Notes: generated from the letters alone by a model not told the origin. Counted from the first letter of the stretch, positions 24,326 through 33,067 are shown. The stretch: 64,000 bases of DNA from Haloplanus ruber (GCF_024494725.1 NZ_JANHDK010000001.1:930001-994000), one strand, 5' to 3'. A program made the numbers and translations.

Positions 24326-24616
24326 ATGGATGAACCAATTTCATCGTTTCTCACGGACCCGCTGACAGTCGCCGTGAGTCTCGCTGCGGCACTCGGTCAC
24401 GCGCTGGGGGTAACCTGGATCCAAGCGTTCGTGGCCGTGCTGTGGGCGAACGTCTCGACGCTGTTCACGGCGCTGTCGATCACGGGCTGGAGTCTGGCCC
24501 CGCGAGTCGCGTGGCTCCCGGAGGGACCGCTCACCGCCGCGGCACTCGTCGCTGGCGGCGCGTACGTCCTGAAACTGATTGATCGAGTGTACGACCAGAT
24601 GGAAAATCGACTATGA
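24326..24616 (+). CDS. Small membrane protein, 96 aa
   Basis: Two hydrophobic helices separated by a Pro-containing loop (APRVAWLPEGP), with the second helix ending in LKLIDRVYDQMENRL. A spacing of 7 nt from the gene before and an ATGA overlap with the 24-codon frame after it place it in the operon. No family recognised. Confidence 0.7.
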   Translation: MDEPISSFLTDPLTVAVSLAAALGHALGVTWIQAFVAVLWANVSTLFTALSITGWSLAPRVAWLPEGPLTAAALVAGGAYVLKLIDRVYDQMENRL

Positions 24617-24687
24617 CACACACGACCTGGCGAATCGAGACTGAGAGTAGAACCGTGCGGCAACTGCTGGAGGTGCTGGGATGGTAA
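24613..24687 (+). CDS. Possible 24-aa microprotein
   Basis: A 24-codon frame starting MTHTTWRIETES, beginning at an ATGA overlap and ending 7 nt inside the next gene. It carries an internal GGAGGTG that serves the next start codon, so it may only be a coupling leader. Its existence as a protein is uncertain. Confidence 0.35.
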   Translation: MTHTTWRIETESRTVRQLLEVLGW

Positions 24688-25076
24688 ACGTCCTCGGCGC
24701 GGTCTCGCTGTGGGGGCTCGGCGTCGTCGTCGGAGTGATCGGCGTCGCGACGCTCCTGTACTGGATCCTCGACGAGTGGCGCGAGGCGAACAACGCGACG
24801 GAGGTCGTCGAGCGCGTCGGCGAGCGCTCCGGCTCGGCGGTCGTCGTCGGGTCGGGGGTCCTGCTGACGATCGGTGATCAGCTGATCCAGTTGGTCGCGG
24901 ATCTCGTTGGAATGATCGACGCGCCGGTCGTGGTCGGCCACGTCGTCGGCGGCGTCCTCGGTTGGCTCGGTCTCCAAGGGACGATCACGACCCGGCAGTT
25001 CGTGATCGGCTTCGTTGTGGTGACGGTGGTCGCGCTGATCTGGCGGGCCTCGCTGACCCGCGGGAGGGGGATCTAA
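24681..25076 (+). CDS. Membrane protein, 131 aa
   Basis: Three or four hydrophobic segments (residues 8-28, about 50-75, 80-95 and 105-122) with a charged loop DEWREANNATEVVERVGER between the first two. GGAGGTG upstream is an ideal ribosome binding site. The gene is followed directly by another membrane protein. Not recognised. Confidence 0.75.
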   Translation: MVNVLGAVSLWGLGVVVGVIGVATLLYWILDEWREANNATEVVERVGERSGSAVVVGSGVLLTIGDQLIQLVADLVGMIDAPVVVGHVVGGVLGWLGLQGTITTRQFVIGFVVVTVVALIWRASLTRGRGI

Positions 25077-25077
25077 C

Positions 25078-25404
25078 GTGATCGATCAACTCCCGGTCGC
25101 GGATCTACGCGCGATTGGCGCGACGCTGCTGCTGCTCGTCGTCCTGTACTGGACGTACGAGCGCCTGGCCGGCGAGGGCCGGGACCCGGTGATCCGGTCG
25201 TCGATGTCGTCCTCGACGGGGAGCGCGTCGATGCTCGTCTCGGGTGCGAAGGCGGTGATGCTCGTCTCGGGGCTGGCAGCGGCGCTGTTGCTCGCCCCGG
25301 TCGCGGGTGGCCCGGTCGTTTCCGACCCGACGCTGCTCCTGGCGACGCTGGGGGCGCTCCTGCTCGTTCACTGGTTTGTCGAAAAGGAGGAACGCGAGAC
25401 ATGA
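25078..25404 (+). CDS. Membrane protein, 108 aa
   Basis: GTG start 1 nt after the previous stop. Three hydrophobic helices: residues 12-27, about 52-73 and 83-100. The cytoplasmic tail VEKEERET is acidic. Its stop overlaps an 11-codon frame that contains the ribosome binding site of the next gene. Not recognised. Confidence 0.72.
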   Translation: MIDQLPVADLRAIGATLLLLVVLYWTYERLAGEGRDPVIRSSMSSSTGSASMLVSGAKAVMLVSGLAAALLLAPVAGGPVVSDPTLLLATLGALLLVHWFVEKEERET

Positions 25405-25436
25405 CGGTCGCTGTGAACCCGGAGGTGAGCGAGTAG

Positions 25437-25583
25437 ATGCCGACCTTTATCCAGATCGACGACCGTGCCGCGGCGGTGATCGCCGCGGCCGTCCTGATCG
25501 GCGTCGCCTTCCTGGTGGCTCCTGATCAGTCGATAGAGGTCGTCGAGAACGTCTCGGACGCCATCAAGGGGGTGCTTCCGTAG
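25437..25583 (+). CDS. Small single-pass membrane protein, 48 aa
   Basis: MPTFIQIDDRAAAVIAAAVL begins a 48-aa protein with one transmembrane helix (about residues 11-28) and an amphipathic C-terminal helix SIEVVENVSDAIKGVLP. The GGAGGTGAG at 25421 is well spaced. Size and shape recall small virion or pilus-like membrane subunits; this is only a resemblance. Confidence 0.65.
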   Translation: MPTFIQIDDRAAAVIAAAVLIGVAFLVAPDQSIEVVENVSDAIKGVLP

Positions 25584-25585
25584 TG

Positions 25586-27277
25586 ATGCGTCGGGTACTG
25601 CTCGCTGTCATCGCGCTCTCGCTCGTCGTTGCGCCGATCCTCTCGCTCGGCGCGGTGCCGGCGATGGCGCAGGACGCCACATCGAACACAACCGCCACGT
25701 CGAGTGAGTATGCACTGTCGGATCTCCAGCAGGGTGGGACGACACACGCGGGAGCGCCGCCGTCCATGCGCTTCATGGGTTCGTACGGAAGTGCGACACT
25801 CCGGCACGAACCCGTCGGTCTCGGATCCGAAGACTGGGAGTACGTCGATTCCGGCGCCTCGTTGGTCAAACGCAACGAGGTAACGCTCAAAACGATCCGG
25901 TTAGGCGATCCTGCCGAGGATCTGACTGTCCACGTTGTCGCGTGGAATCGGGAGACGAAGACGGTTCAGACCGAGAACGGGACGACCACCGAGCCGGTCG
26001 CGGCGAACGTGACCGAGCGAGAGGTCCAAGTCTCGCTCGGACGCGGCTACGATAACGCGAGCGTCCCGCTGCCGGCAAACTTCGGCGGGCGCCAGCAGAT
26101 CACGATGTGGATCGAGGAGTACCCCGACGCACGCTGGCACTTCGAGCATCGGTCGGTCGCGACGACGCGCCCGATCTCGATCAACTCTTGGGGCGACTTC
26201 CTGAACGCGCTGTTCTGGCGTATCGGTGTCTTCGCTCTCCCGGCGATGGTCGTCGGCTGGGGACTCGCCAAGCGGCACCGCGAGACGGCTATCGTCGGCC
26301 CGCAGTGGGGCGCGGTGAAGTGGATCGGCGCCTTCGCCGTCCCGATCACGCTGCTGGCGAGCGTGTGGGCGTTCCAAGGCGCGGTGCTCGCCGTTCGCGC
26401 CCCGGCGGCGATTGGGTTGCTGTTCGGCCCGCTGACCTACGCGCTGACTCTCGAGGCGGGGAACGACAAGCTCGAACAGTTCCTTTTCCGCCACCAAGAC
26501 CTCGAACACGCGAAGAGCCCGCGGGGAGACGAAGCGTTCGACTCGCGCTACGTGACCCACACGGTGAAACACGGCGTTCGCCGGGAATCGGCGGGTGAAC
26601 TCGTGTTGATCGAGAAGGGCCTCATGCCGTACATCGCCCGTCTACGCGGGAATCTCGCGGTGCTCGATATCACCGATGTCGAGACCCACAAGGAAGGGCG
26701 TGGGCCGTACGCGCTCGAGATCGAACTCGACCCGGACTGGAAGCCGGATGACGCGCTCGTTCACGATCCGCCGCGCGTGGCTCGGCGGTCGCTCATGAAG
26801 CGCGCGGACGTTCCGCTGCTGGGTGCGACCGAGATCCCGAACCCGGCGGTCGTGCTCCCGATCGCGCTGTGCGTCGGCGCAGGCTACTACGTGGCCGACG
26901 CGACCCTCGGGATCCCCGGCGTCGGGGCGGCGACGGGCTTCGTCGTCGCGCTCCCGTTCATCCACTACGTCGAAGAGGGCGGCGCAGACGCCGAACCCGC
27001 GCCGTATCACTTCACACAAGCCGAGGCGTCGCTCGCCCACGAGACGGCCGAGTACGCCGACGCGAAGCTCCTCGAGGAGTTCCGAGATATCGCCTGGCAG
27101 GAGCGGATGAAAACGCCGCTGGAGGCTCGGGAACTCGTGGAACAGTTCGACCAAACAGTCACGAGTCAGTTGAACGCGACAGAACTCGGAGACCTCGGCC
27201 TCGACGATGTATTTGACGACGGTGAGCGAGACCGGACGGACTCGGTGAACGGAGGTGTCGCCAGTGGCGACGACTGA
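25586..27277 (+). CDS. Large membrane protein with signal peptide, 563 aa
   Basis: An N-terminal signal peptide (VLLAVIALSLVVAPILSLGA) precedes a soluble extracellular region to about residue 195. Then come two to three transmembrane helices (near 210-230, 248-265, 270-285), a cytoplasmic domain of about 140 residues and another hydrophobic pair (near 420-460). A charged, helical cytoplasmic C-terminus follows. The GTG at 25583 is an alternative start. Large cytoplasmic parts next to a P-loop ATPase gene make it a candidate membrane partner of that ATPase (inference). Confidence 0.78.
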   Translation: MRRVLLAVIALSLVVAPILSLGAVPAMAQDATSNTTATSSEYALSDLQQGGTTHAGAPPSMRFMGSYGSATLRHEPVGLGSEDWEYVDSGASLVKRNEVTLKTIRLGDPAEDLTVHVVAWNRETKTVQTENGTTTEPVAANVTEREVQVSLGRGYDNASVPLPANFGGRQQITMWIEEYPDARWHFEHRSVATTRPISINSWGDFLNALFWRIGVFALPAMVVGWGLAKRHRETAIVGPQWGAVKWIGAFAVPITLLASVWAFQGAVLAVRAPAAIGLLFGPLTYALTLEAGNDKLEQFLFRHQDLEHAKSPRGDEAFDSRYVTHTVKHGVRRESAGELVLIEKGLMPYIARLRGNLAVLDITDVETHKEGRGPYALEIELDPDWKPDDALVHDPPRVARRSLMKRADVPLLGATEIPNPAVVLPIALCVGAGYYVADATLGIPGVGAATGFVVALPFIHYVEEGGADAEPAPYHFTQAEASLAHETAEYADAKLLEEFRDIAWQERMKTPLEARELVEQFDQTVTSQLNATELGDLGLDDVFDDGERDRTDSVNGGVASGDD

Positions 27278-28040
27278 CGAGTCCGAGACGCGGGAGGTCT
27301 CCCCGCGCCCGGCGCTGGACGTGCTCCACGCTGACCAGCAACGTCTACTCTTCGAGGGAGACCACCGACGCACGCCGCCGATCGAACCGTTCGTCGACGG
27401 CTTCGAGACGCGCCGCGAGGTCGTCACATGGTGGCAGGCCGCCGCTGTGCGGACGTTCGGCCATATCGCCGAGCAGTGGGAGGCCGCTGACCTCTCCCGC
27501 GACCGCGCGCTCTTAGACCATCTGACGGGAGACTCTGAGTCGGCGGCTACGCAGCGCCAGCGGATCCTCGACGCGATCGTGCTCCCGGCGTGCCAAGATG
27601 CCTTCAATCATCTGAAGGCGGCCGCTGTCGAGCGCCTCCCTGGAGAGAACGAGACAGACGGGTTCGACTATCGTGATGTCGACCCGCAGAAGGAAGAGCA
27701 TCCGGCCATGCGCCCGGCGCACGCGGTGCTGGACCGCCGACAACACGAGGCGCTCGCTCGGCTGTGGGGCGGCTTTGAGGACCGGATGGCCGCCGAGGCA
27801 TGGCTCCACGACCTCGTACCGGCAACTCACGGCGCCCTCGACCGAGAGATCGGCCGGAACTTGATGGCCGACCGAACCGCCCGGACTCACCTTATCGACG
27901 GAGACAGCCGCGAAGCCGCACAGTATCGAGAACGCCTGGCGATCGGCGTGTTACTCCCTGCCTTTGCGGAGGCTGCGAAGAGCCTCCAGGGCGGTGCAGC
28001 GACGCAGACAGAGACGCAGTCCCACTGGAAACAGGGCTAA
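27264..28040 (+). CDS. Soluble helical protein, 258 aa
   Basis: The GTG at 27264 is chosen because GGAGGT lies 7 nt before it; a GTG at 27255 overlaps that site. The protein is helical, acidic and without membrane segments. Two related-looking stretches, QRQRILDAIVLPACQDAF and YRERLAIGVLLPAFAEAA, near residues 98 and 220 suggest an internal duplication. Placed between the large membrane protein and the ATPase, it may be a cytoplasmic adaptor. Not recognised. Confidence 0.72.
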   Translation: MATTDESETREVSPRPALDVLHADQQRLLFEGDHRRTPPIEPFVDGFETRREVVTWWQAAAVRTFGHIAEQWEAADLSRDRALLDHLTGDSESAATQRQRILDAIVLPACQDAFNHLKAAAVERLPGENETDGFDYRDVDPQKEEHPAMRPAHAVLDRRQHEALARLWGGFEDRMAAEAWLHDLVPATHGALDREIGRNLMADRTARTHLIDGDSREAAQYRERLAIGVLLPAFAEAAKSLQGGAATQTETQSHWKQG

Positions 28041-28043
28041 CTC

Positions 28044-29282
28044 ATGAGTACTGAAAACACCGATACGTGCAGTCGAACCGGAAACGAGTGGGGTGCGGGG
28101 AGCCGACAGGCTCACGAACAGTATCCCGATCCTGAATCGCCGCCACCTGGATGGAACAACCTCCGTACCGATGCAGGCGAGATACGGATGAAGTTCAGCA
28201 TCGCCTCGTGGGACTCGAGCACTTGGGAAGACTACGAAAAGCCGTATCCTAACTGCCTCACCCATTCGCCGCCTGGCGAAGCGGAGTGGGGCCACGTCGG
28301 CGGGACGAACTTCTTGGCCGTCGGCGAGAAGGGATCAGGAAAGTCTACGCTCGGGCTTTACTGGGCCGCCCGTCTCATGGAGGTGAACAACGAGGCGGTC
28401 GTCTGGCGCGGCTCCAGCTCCCGCTCGGAGTGGCTCCCGTTCAAACACTGGACGAAGTTGCTTCTCCCGGCGAACGCAAAGGCAGATTCGGCATGGAAAC
28501 CTCGCGACATTCGCGAGCAGAACGCAGGGGAAGCGGCTGATCTCACAGAGATCGTCCGCGAGGTCGAGTACTACGACGACCCGGTCGATCTTAACGACCG
28601 ACTCGAGCCCGGCAAGTTCCATGTCGTCTACCCGGACCCCTCGTTCACGGGCTGTGAGCGGATCATGCGCGAAAGCGACTTTTCGCCCCAGCCTGTCGAG
28701 TTCACTCCCCAGGCGGACGTTGAGGCCGACGAGGAGGCGACGCCGGTCGTTCACTGGTGGTTCGCGTGGATGGTGGCGAAACTCGAATACGGCCCCTACG
28801 ACTGGACCTCGCTGATCTTCGACGAGGCCGCCGACCTCGCGCCTGACGACGCCCGTGCTGATCAGGCTCAGACCTACGAGAAGGTCCAAGCACTCCGTCG
28901 AGTGATGGCCGACAGCCGGAAGTTCTACTTCTCGCTGTTCTTTTTCGCACATCACGAGCAGAACGTCCATGCGAAGATCCGCCGGACGATTCAGTGGCGG
29001 CTCTCGATGCCCGATGGAACGGCAAATCCCTGTCAGAGCAACGGAGACAACGCTCCTGTCGGCTTCCGACAGATCCCGATGAAGTACGATATGCAGTCGG
29101 ACAAAAACGTCGGTCACGGGCTAATGTGGACCGAAACGAGCTTCTCTCGGTTCATGTGGGATGATATCCCGGTCGACAGCGTCGACGAGAACCGCTGGCT
29201 GAAAATCTCGCTGGCTCCCCACTCTACGGGCGCGCGCGTTACAGAGACTGCTAAGGCGGGGCGGGGGGTGTCCGATGACTGA
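28044..29282 (+). CDS. P-loop NTPase of the element's membrane block, 412 aa
   Basis: Walker A is GEKGSGKS (residues 94-101) and Walker B lies at about 254-264 (SLIFDEAAD). A following segment, YFSLFFFAHHEQNVHAKIR, has the position of a sensor or arginine-finger region. The overall plan resembles HerA/FtsK/VirB4 or Zot-like ATPases that drive DNA or protein across membranes. The sequence is divergent and no subfamily can be named. Its place inside the membrane-protein block argues for a packaging, transfer or assembly motor. It overlaps the next gene by 8 nt. Confidence 0.82.
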   Translation: MSTENTDTCSRTGNEWGAGSRQAHEQYPDPESPPPGWNNLRTDAGEIRMKFSIASWDSSTWEDYEKPYPNCLTHSPPGEAEWGHVGGTNFLAVGEKGSGKSTLGLYWAARLMEVNNEAVVWRGSSSRSEWLPFKHWTKLLLPANAKADSAWKPRDIREQNAGEAADLTEIVREVEYYDDPVDLNDRLEPGKFHVVYPDPSFTGCERIMRESDFSPQPVEFTPQADVEADEEATPVVHWWFAWMVAKLEYGPYDWTSLIFDEAADLAPDDARADQAQTYEKVQALRRVMADSRKFYFSLFFFAHHEQNVHAKIRRTIQWRLSMPDGTANPCQSNGDNAPVGFRQIPMKYDMQSDKNVGHGLMWTETSFSRFMWDDIPVDSVDENRWLKISLAPHSTGARVTETAKAGRGVSDD

Positions 29283-32262
29283 GCCCCGCGCAACACTCCC
29301 GGCGCGCGTGCTCGCAGTTCTGTGTGTACTCGCGCTCGTGGTGTCGGGCGTGGCTCCGGTCGCGTTCGCAGGCTCGGCCACAGCCGCGCCCGCGGGCATG
29401 GCCACGATCACGGATGCCTCTATCTCCGAAGATGTCCCGAGCGGCGAGTCGATCGCGCTCTCGGCGTCGGAACTCCGCGGCGGCGGTGTGATGTCCTCAA
29501 AGCACGCCGACTCGCTCGAGGTCGTGCTGACGACCGCTGACCGCGCCGAGGAGATCATGGGCCCGGACGCGGCGGCCGTCTCCGGTGACGGCATGGCGGT
29601 CGTGCTGCGGGACGACGAGCACTCTGGTGGTCGTCGGGTCGCGCTCGACGCTGGTAAGCTTCGAGACGCACTCGGGTACACGCCCGAGGCGATCTACGGC
29701 ACGCACGACGATGGGTCGACGTGGACGGCGAGCGCCGAGTACGTCGACGGATACCTCGTCTTTGACGTGCCACACTTCTCGACAAACACGGTGACGTTCA
29801 CCGGACGTGTCTCGCTCACCGGAACGCCGAGCGACGGCACACAGTACCAGTACAGCATCCAAGACGGCGCCGCCGTCGAGGACTTCTCGGTCAACATCAC
29901 GGGCGTCACGAATACCGAATGGGACAACGTCTCGGCGACGGGCCTCTCGGACAGGGACACGCTCTCGACCGATGTCGCGGGAACGATCAGTCCGAGTGGT
30001 CCAGAGGGAGAGCCCGCGGTGACGTTCACGGGACGGAAGACCATCGAAAACGACTCCGTGACGGGTGTCGCCAACACAACCGCCGGAACCATCGATCTCC
30101 CCGTGACCGGGAACAGAGAGCCGATCAACGAATCGGTTTCACTCTCCGTGCCTAAGCATCAGCAGAACTACAATCCAAACCCAATTGCCGTTTACGGCTC
30201 AGACTACGCAGGCGACGACCATGAGACGCTATATTACTCAAATGCGCCGCGGAAAGTCTCTCGATTAGAAGTTTACTGGACTGAGAGTATTGAGAGTGGT
30301 GCGTATATCGACGTGTCTGTTGAGGGAACAAAGATCGGAGAAATTTCGTCGTCAGGTTGGACAACGATGACCACATCGGACCCGATTCCAGTCTCGGGTG
30401 ATATGAAACTATATTTCAAAGCGAGAAGCTACTCGTCGAGCCTGAATACGGGAATACAGGGGGACAACTACGGCGATGTGGGTGATAACTTCAAAGTCTA
30501 CCGTACTGAAGACGCTGCCTCTCCCCCATCGACGGTTAGCGTTACCACAGATACCGAGACGATTGACAAATCCGTCTCTGAAGGCTCCTCGATGACACTC
30601 TCTCCCAACATCACCACCGGGGACATGACCATCACGACGGACTCGGGAGTGGCGTCATATTCGATCGAATATGATGACGTGACTCAGACCGAGGATCCGT
30701 CGGTTTCTTTCGGCTCGACGGCCGGAGTCAGCGGATTCCTCTCCGATGGTGAGACGGTGACAAAATCCGTCTCAAGTCTGAGCACGTCCGACGACACGCT
30801 CACTGTCTCGACGGCTGGGAACTCGTCCGTTGATGTGAAAGTCGCGGTCCAAGAGCGGACGCGCACGGACTCGCCAAAACTGGAGGTGAACGGCAACACC
30901 GTCGGGACGGATCTCACGCTCGCCGACGGAGAGACGCGAACGTACACGATCCAGAATGAGTGGATCACGACCGGCACGAATCAAATCAACGTCTCGATGG
31001 ACGGCTCCGTTAGTGCTGACGCGCCCGATCTCGTCTATGAGTTGGACTATGCTCACTCCGCGACGAAGCGCCAAGAGATCGACTACTCGGGCGGGACGTT
31101 CGAGTCGAACTTCAACGCCTCGACGACGTATGCCGACGACACGACCGACGCAAAGGTCACGTTCCCGTTCACGGGATCTGTCGTCGGTATGGAGTCTGTC
31201 GAGTATCGACTCAATAGTGGGTCGTGGACGGCTGTCAGCGCGGAGAACTACCGCGTCAGAGATAACACGACACTCGTGGCGTATCTGTCCGACGCGAGCG
31301 GCGGAAGCCTCTCGGCAGGCGATACGATCGAGGTGCGAGCCACGGCCAGAAAGATCGAAGTGGCGAATGGAAATGTCTCGGTCGTCGATGTCACCAAACC
31401 GGGCGGCGAACTCGACACGCAACTCAAGGTCAATTCCCGGAGTAAAGGCTTCTACGTGAATGTGGGGCCGACTGAGAGCGGCCGTCGCGTTCACTATGCG
31501 TACAGTTCGGTCTATCCCACGGCCGACTACGCCGTGATCGAGGCCGACGGCGATCAGCAACTCCACTTACCGGAAGCGAAGACCGGTGACACGTTGCGGG
31601 TCCGGCACTTAGAGACGAAGGTCTCGGCCGAGCAGGGCGACGTGCGGATCGACGTGGTCTCGCCCGGAGAAAATCCCGAATTGAAGGTGAGACCCGGTCC
31701 CGGTGGAAGTGGCGATCCCGTGACGGTCGAGTACTACAACACTCGTACGGGTGTCGAGTACCTGCTAAACTCGCTGACCCGCTCGATCGTGCTTGATTCG
31801 GACACGGCCCAGTCGCCGGCCGTCTTCGAGGATGACGACTCTAAAGAGACGTGGGCGATCCTCGAGGACTCCGGCGGGTCGTCATCCTCCAGCAGCGGTG
31901 GAGGCGGCGCTGGCGCGGCGGTTGGACAGTTCGCCGACGACGCGGGCGGATTCCTCGGGAGTATCTCGCTTCCGATCCCATCGTTCCAAGGTCTCGGCGG
32001 TGTGGCGCTGATCGGCGGCGTACTCGTCGGCGGTATCGTGCTCGTGCGCCGGCTCGATATCTTCGGTGGCAGCGCTGACGACGAGGCCGCCGCGGCCAAG
32101 GAGACAGCTAACGACGCAGGCCGGTCGTTGGCTCGCTCGGCACGACGGTCGGGCGTGGCCTCCTCGGCGCGCTCCGGTCGCTGTTCGACTACATGGGTCA
32201 AGTCGTGGGTGTGGTGCTCGGGAATCGACGCGCCGCGGTCGCGACCGGCGTCGTCAGCCTGA
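29275..32262 (+). CDS. Giant exported, membrane-anchored surface protein, 995 aa
   Basis: A Sec signal peptide (VLAVLCVLALVVSGVAPVAFAG) is followed by an ectodomain of about 830 residues rich in Ser/Thr, Asp and N-glycosylation sequons, with repeated beta-type modules and no Cys. Near residue 870 comes a Ser/Gly linker, then one hydrophobic segment (GGVALIGGVLVGGIVLVRRL) and a short cytoplasmic part. The last 40 residues (Cys/Trp/Ser/Arg rich) look out of frame. The neighbouring frame reads smoothly into the next gene, so a 1-base deletion near 32130 is possible. Base composition dips at 30150-30550. Likely spike, fibre or adhesin. Confidence 0.8.
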   Translation: MTEPRATLPARVLAVLCVLALVVSGVAPVAFAGSATAAPAGMATITDASISEDVPSGESIALSASELRGGGVMSSKHADSLEVVLTTADRAEEIMGPDAAAVSGDGMAVVLRDDEHSGGRRVALDAGKLRDALGYTPEAIYGTHDDGSTWTASAEYVDGYLVFDVPHFSTNTVTFTGRVSLTGTPSDGTQYQYSIQDGAAVEDFSVNITGVTNTEWDNVSATGLSDRDTLSTDVAGTISPSGPEGEPAVTFTGRKTIENDSVTGVANTTAGTIDLPVTGNREPINESVSLSVPKHQQNYNPNPIAVYGSDYAGDDHETLYYSNAPRKVSRLEVYWTESIESGAYIDVSVEGTKIGEISSSGWTTMTTSDPIPVSGDMKLYFKARSYSSSLNTGIQGDNYGDVGDNFKVYRTEDAASPPSTVSVTTDTETIDKSVSEGSSMTLSPNITTGDMTITTDSGVASYSIEYDDVTQTEDPSVSFGSTAGVSGFLSDGETVTKSVSSLSTSDDTLTVSTAGNSSVDVKVAVQERTRTDSPKLEVNGNTVGTDLTLADGETRTYTIQNEWITTGTNQINVSMDGSVSADAPDLVYELDYAHSATKRQEIDYSGGTFESNFNASTTYADDTTDAKVTFPFTGSVVGMESVEYRLNSGSWTAVSAENYRVRDNTTLVAYLSDASGGSLSAGDTIEVRATARKIEVANGNVSVVDVTKPGGELDTQLKVNSRSKGFYVNVGPTESGRRVHYAYSSVYPTADYAVIEADGDQQLHLPEAKTGDTLRVRHLETKVSAEQGDVRIDVVSPGENPELKVRPGPGGSGDPVTVEYYNTRTGVEYLLNSLTRSIVLDSDTAQSPAVFEDDDSKETWAILEDSGGSSSSSSGGGGAGAAVGQFADDAGGFLGSISLPIPSFQGLGGVALIGGVLVGGIVLVRRLDIFGGSADDEAAAAKETANDAGRSLARSARRSGVASSARSGRCSTTWVKSWVWCSGIDAPRSRPASSA

Positions 32263-32603
32263 TCGTGGCGGCTCGCTTCGATCTCTTCCAACTGCCGTCC
32301 GGGACGGCGATCCTGATCGTCGTCTCGGGTGTGCCGCTGGCGACGTACCTGATCCTCCGCCGGACGGGGAGAGTCTCACAACAGGTGTGGCTCGCCTCGA
32401 CGATCGCGTCGGTCGTCCTCGGGTTGGAGTTCGTCGCTCCGGGGACGGTTCAGACGGCGATCGAGCAGCTCACCTCAGAGAACGTCGCGCCGCTGCTGAT
32501 CCTCGTGATCGGTGGCGTGTTCTATCTGTGGTGGCGAGCGCGGCGAAGCGAGCGCTCGACGCCTGAGACCGTGAATCGCCTGATCTTCCGCGGAGGTGAC
32601 TGA
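32193..32603 (+). CDS. Membrane protein, 136 aa, overlapping the surface protein gene by 70 nt
   Basis: Starts MGQVVGVVLGNRRAAVATGV and has four hydrophobic helices ending in the basic tail WWRARRSERSTPETVNRLI. The frame remains open and protein-like for about 20 codons upstream of the ATG (GLLGALRSLFDY), which is why a fusion with the 995-aa gene after a lost base is considered. Unknown function. Confidence 0.7.
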   Translation: MGQVVGVVLGNRRAAVATGVVSLIVAARFDLFQLPSGTAILIVVSGVPLATYLILRRTGRVSQQVWLASTIASVVLGLEFVAPGTVQTAIEQLTSENVAPLLILVIGGVFYLWWRARRSERSTPETVNRLIFRGGD

Positions 32604-32605
32604 GT

Positions 32606-32791
32606 ATGGTCTGCGAATCAGTCACCGCCGGTCTGTTGGGAATATCGTCTTGGGTGAACCTCCGAGTGGCGGGTCTCGTCGTTGTGCTGTCGGTGTGGCA
32701 TATGAAGAGCCTCGCCCACGAACCACCCACGTCGGGGCCCCTGAGCGTACCCGTGCCGTTCCTCGGTCAAGACGGCGGGGGTGATGAGTAG
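32606..32791 (+). CDS. Small membrane protein, 61 aa
   Basis: Begins MVCESVTAGLLGISSWVNLR, with one hydrophobic stretch (VAGLVVVLSVWHM) and a Pro-rich acidic tail. GGAGGTGAC lies at a good distance upstream, and its stop touches the next start. Not recognised. Confidence 0.6.
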   Translation: MVCESVTAGLLGISSWVNLRVAGLVVVLSVWHMKSLAHEPPTSGPLSVPVPFLGQDGGGDE

Positions 32792-33067
32792 ATGGTCATC
32801 GAGGAGTTGCTGGCGCGCGCGATTGAGTCGGGCGCCGGGCTCCTCGGCGCCCACGGCGTCGAGGCGGGGCTGATCGCGACGGCGGTGATCGTTGTGTGGC
32901 ACGGTCACTCGGCGCTGGCACTGATCTCCCGAGTGTTGCGAACCGCGCGAATAGGCTTCGTCGGCGCGGCGCTGGTGGGGCTCCTGCTCGTCGTCTCGAT
33001 CGCGATGGGCTGGATGGACGTGGCGAGCCTTCCGTCGCTCGGATCGATCCCCTTCCTCTCCGTTTAG
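32792..33067 (+). CDS. Small membrane protein, 91 aa, last gene of the block
   Basis: Two to three hydrophobic segments (GLIATAVIVVWHGH, FVGAALVGLLLVVSIAMG) and a hydrophobic C-terminus. The start follows the previous stop directly. Its stop overlaps by 4 nt the end of the opposite-strand regulator, marking the right border of the block. Not recognised. Confidence 0.68.
   Translation: MVIEELLARAIESGAGLLGAHGVEAGLIATAVIVVWHGHSALALISRVLRTARIGFVGAALVGLLLVVSIAMGWMDVASLPSLGSIPFLSV

Noticed and set aside
25401-25436. 11-codon frame between two membrane genes
   Set aside because: It only spans the ribosome binding site of the following gene.
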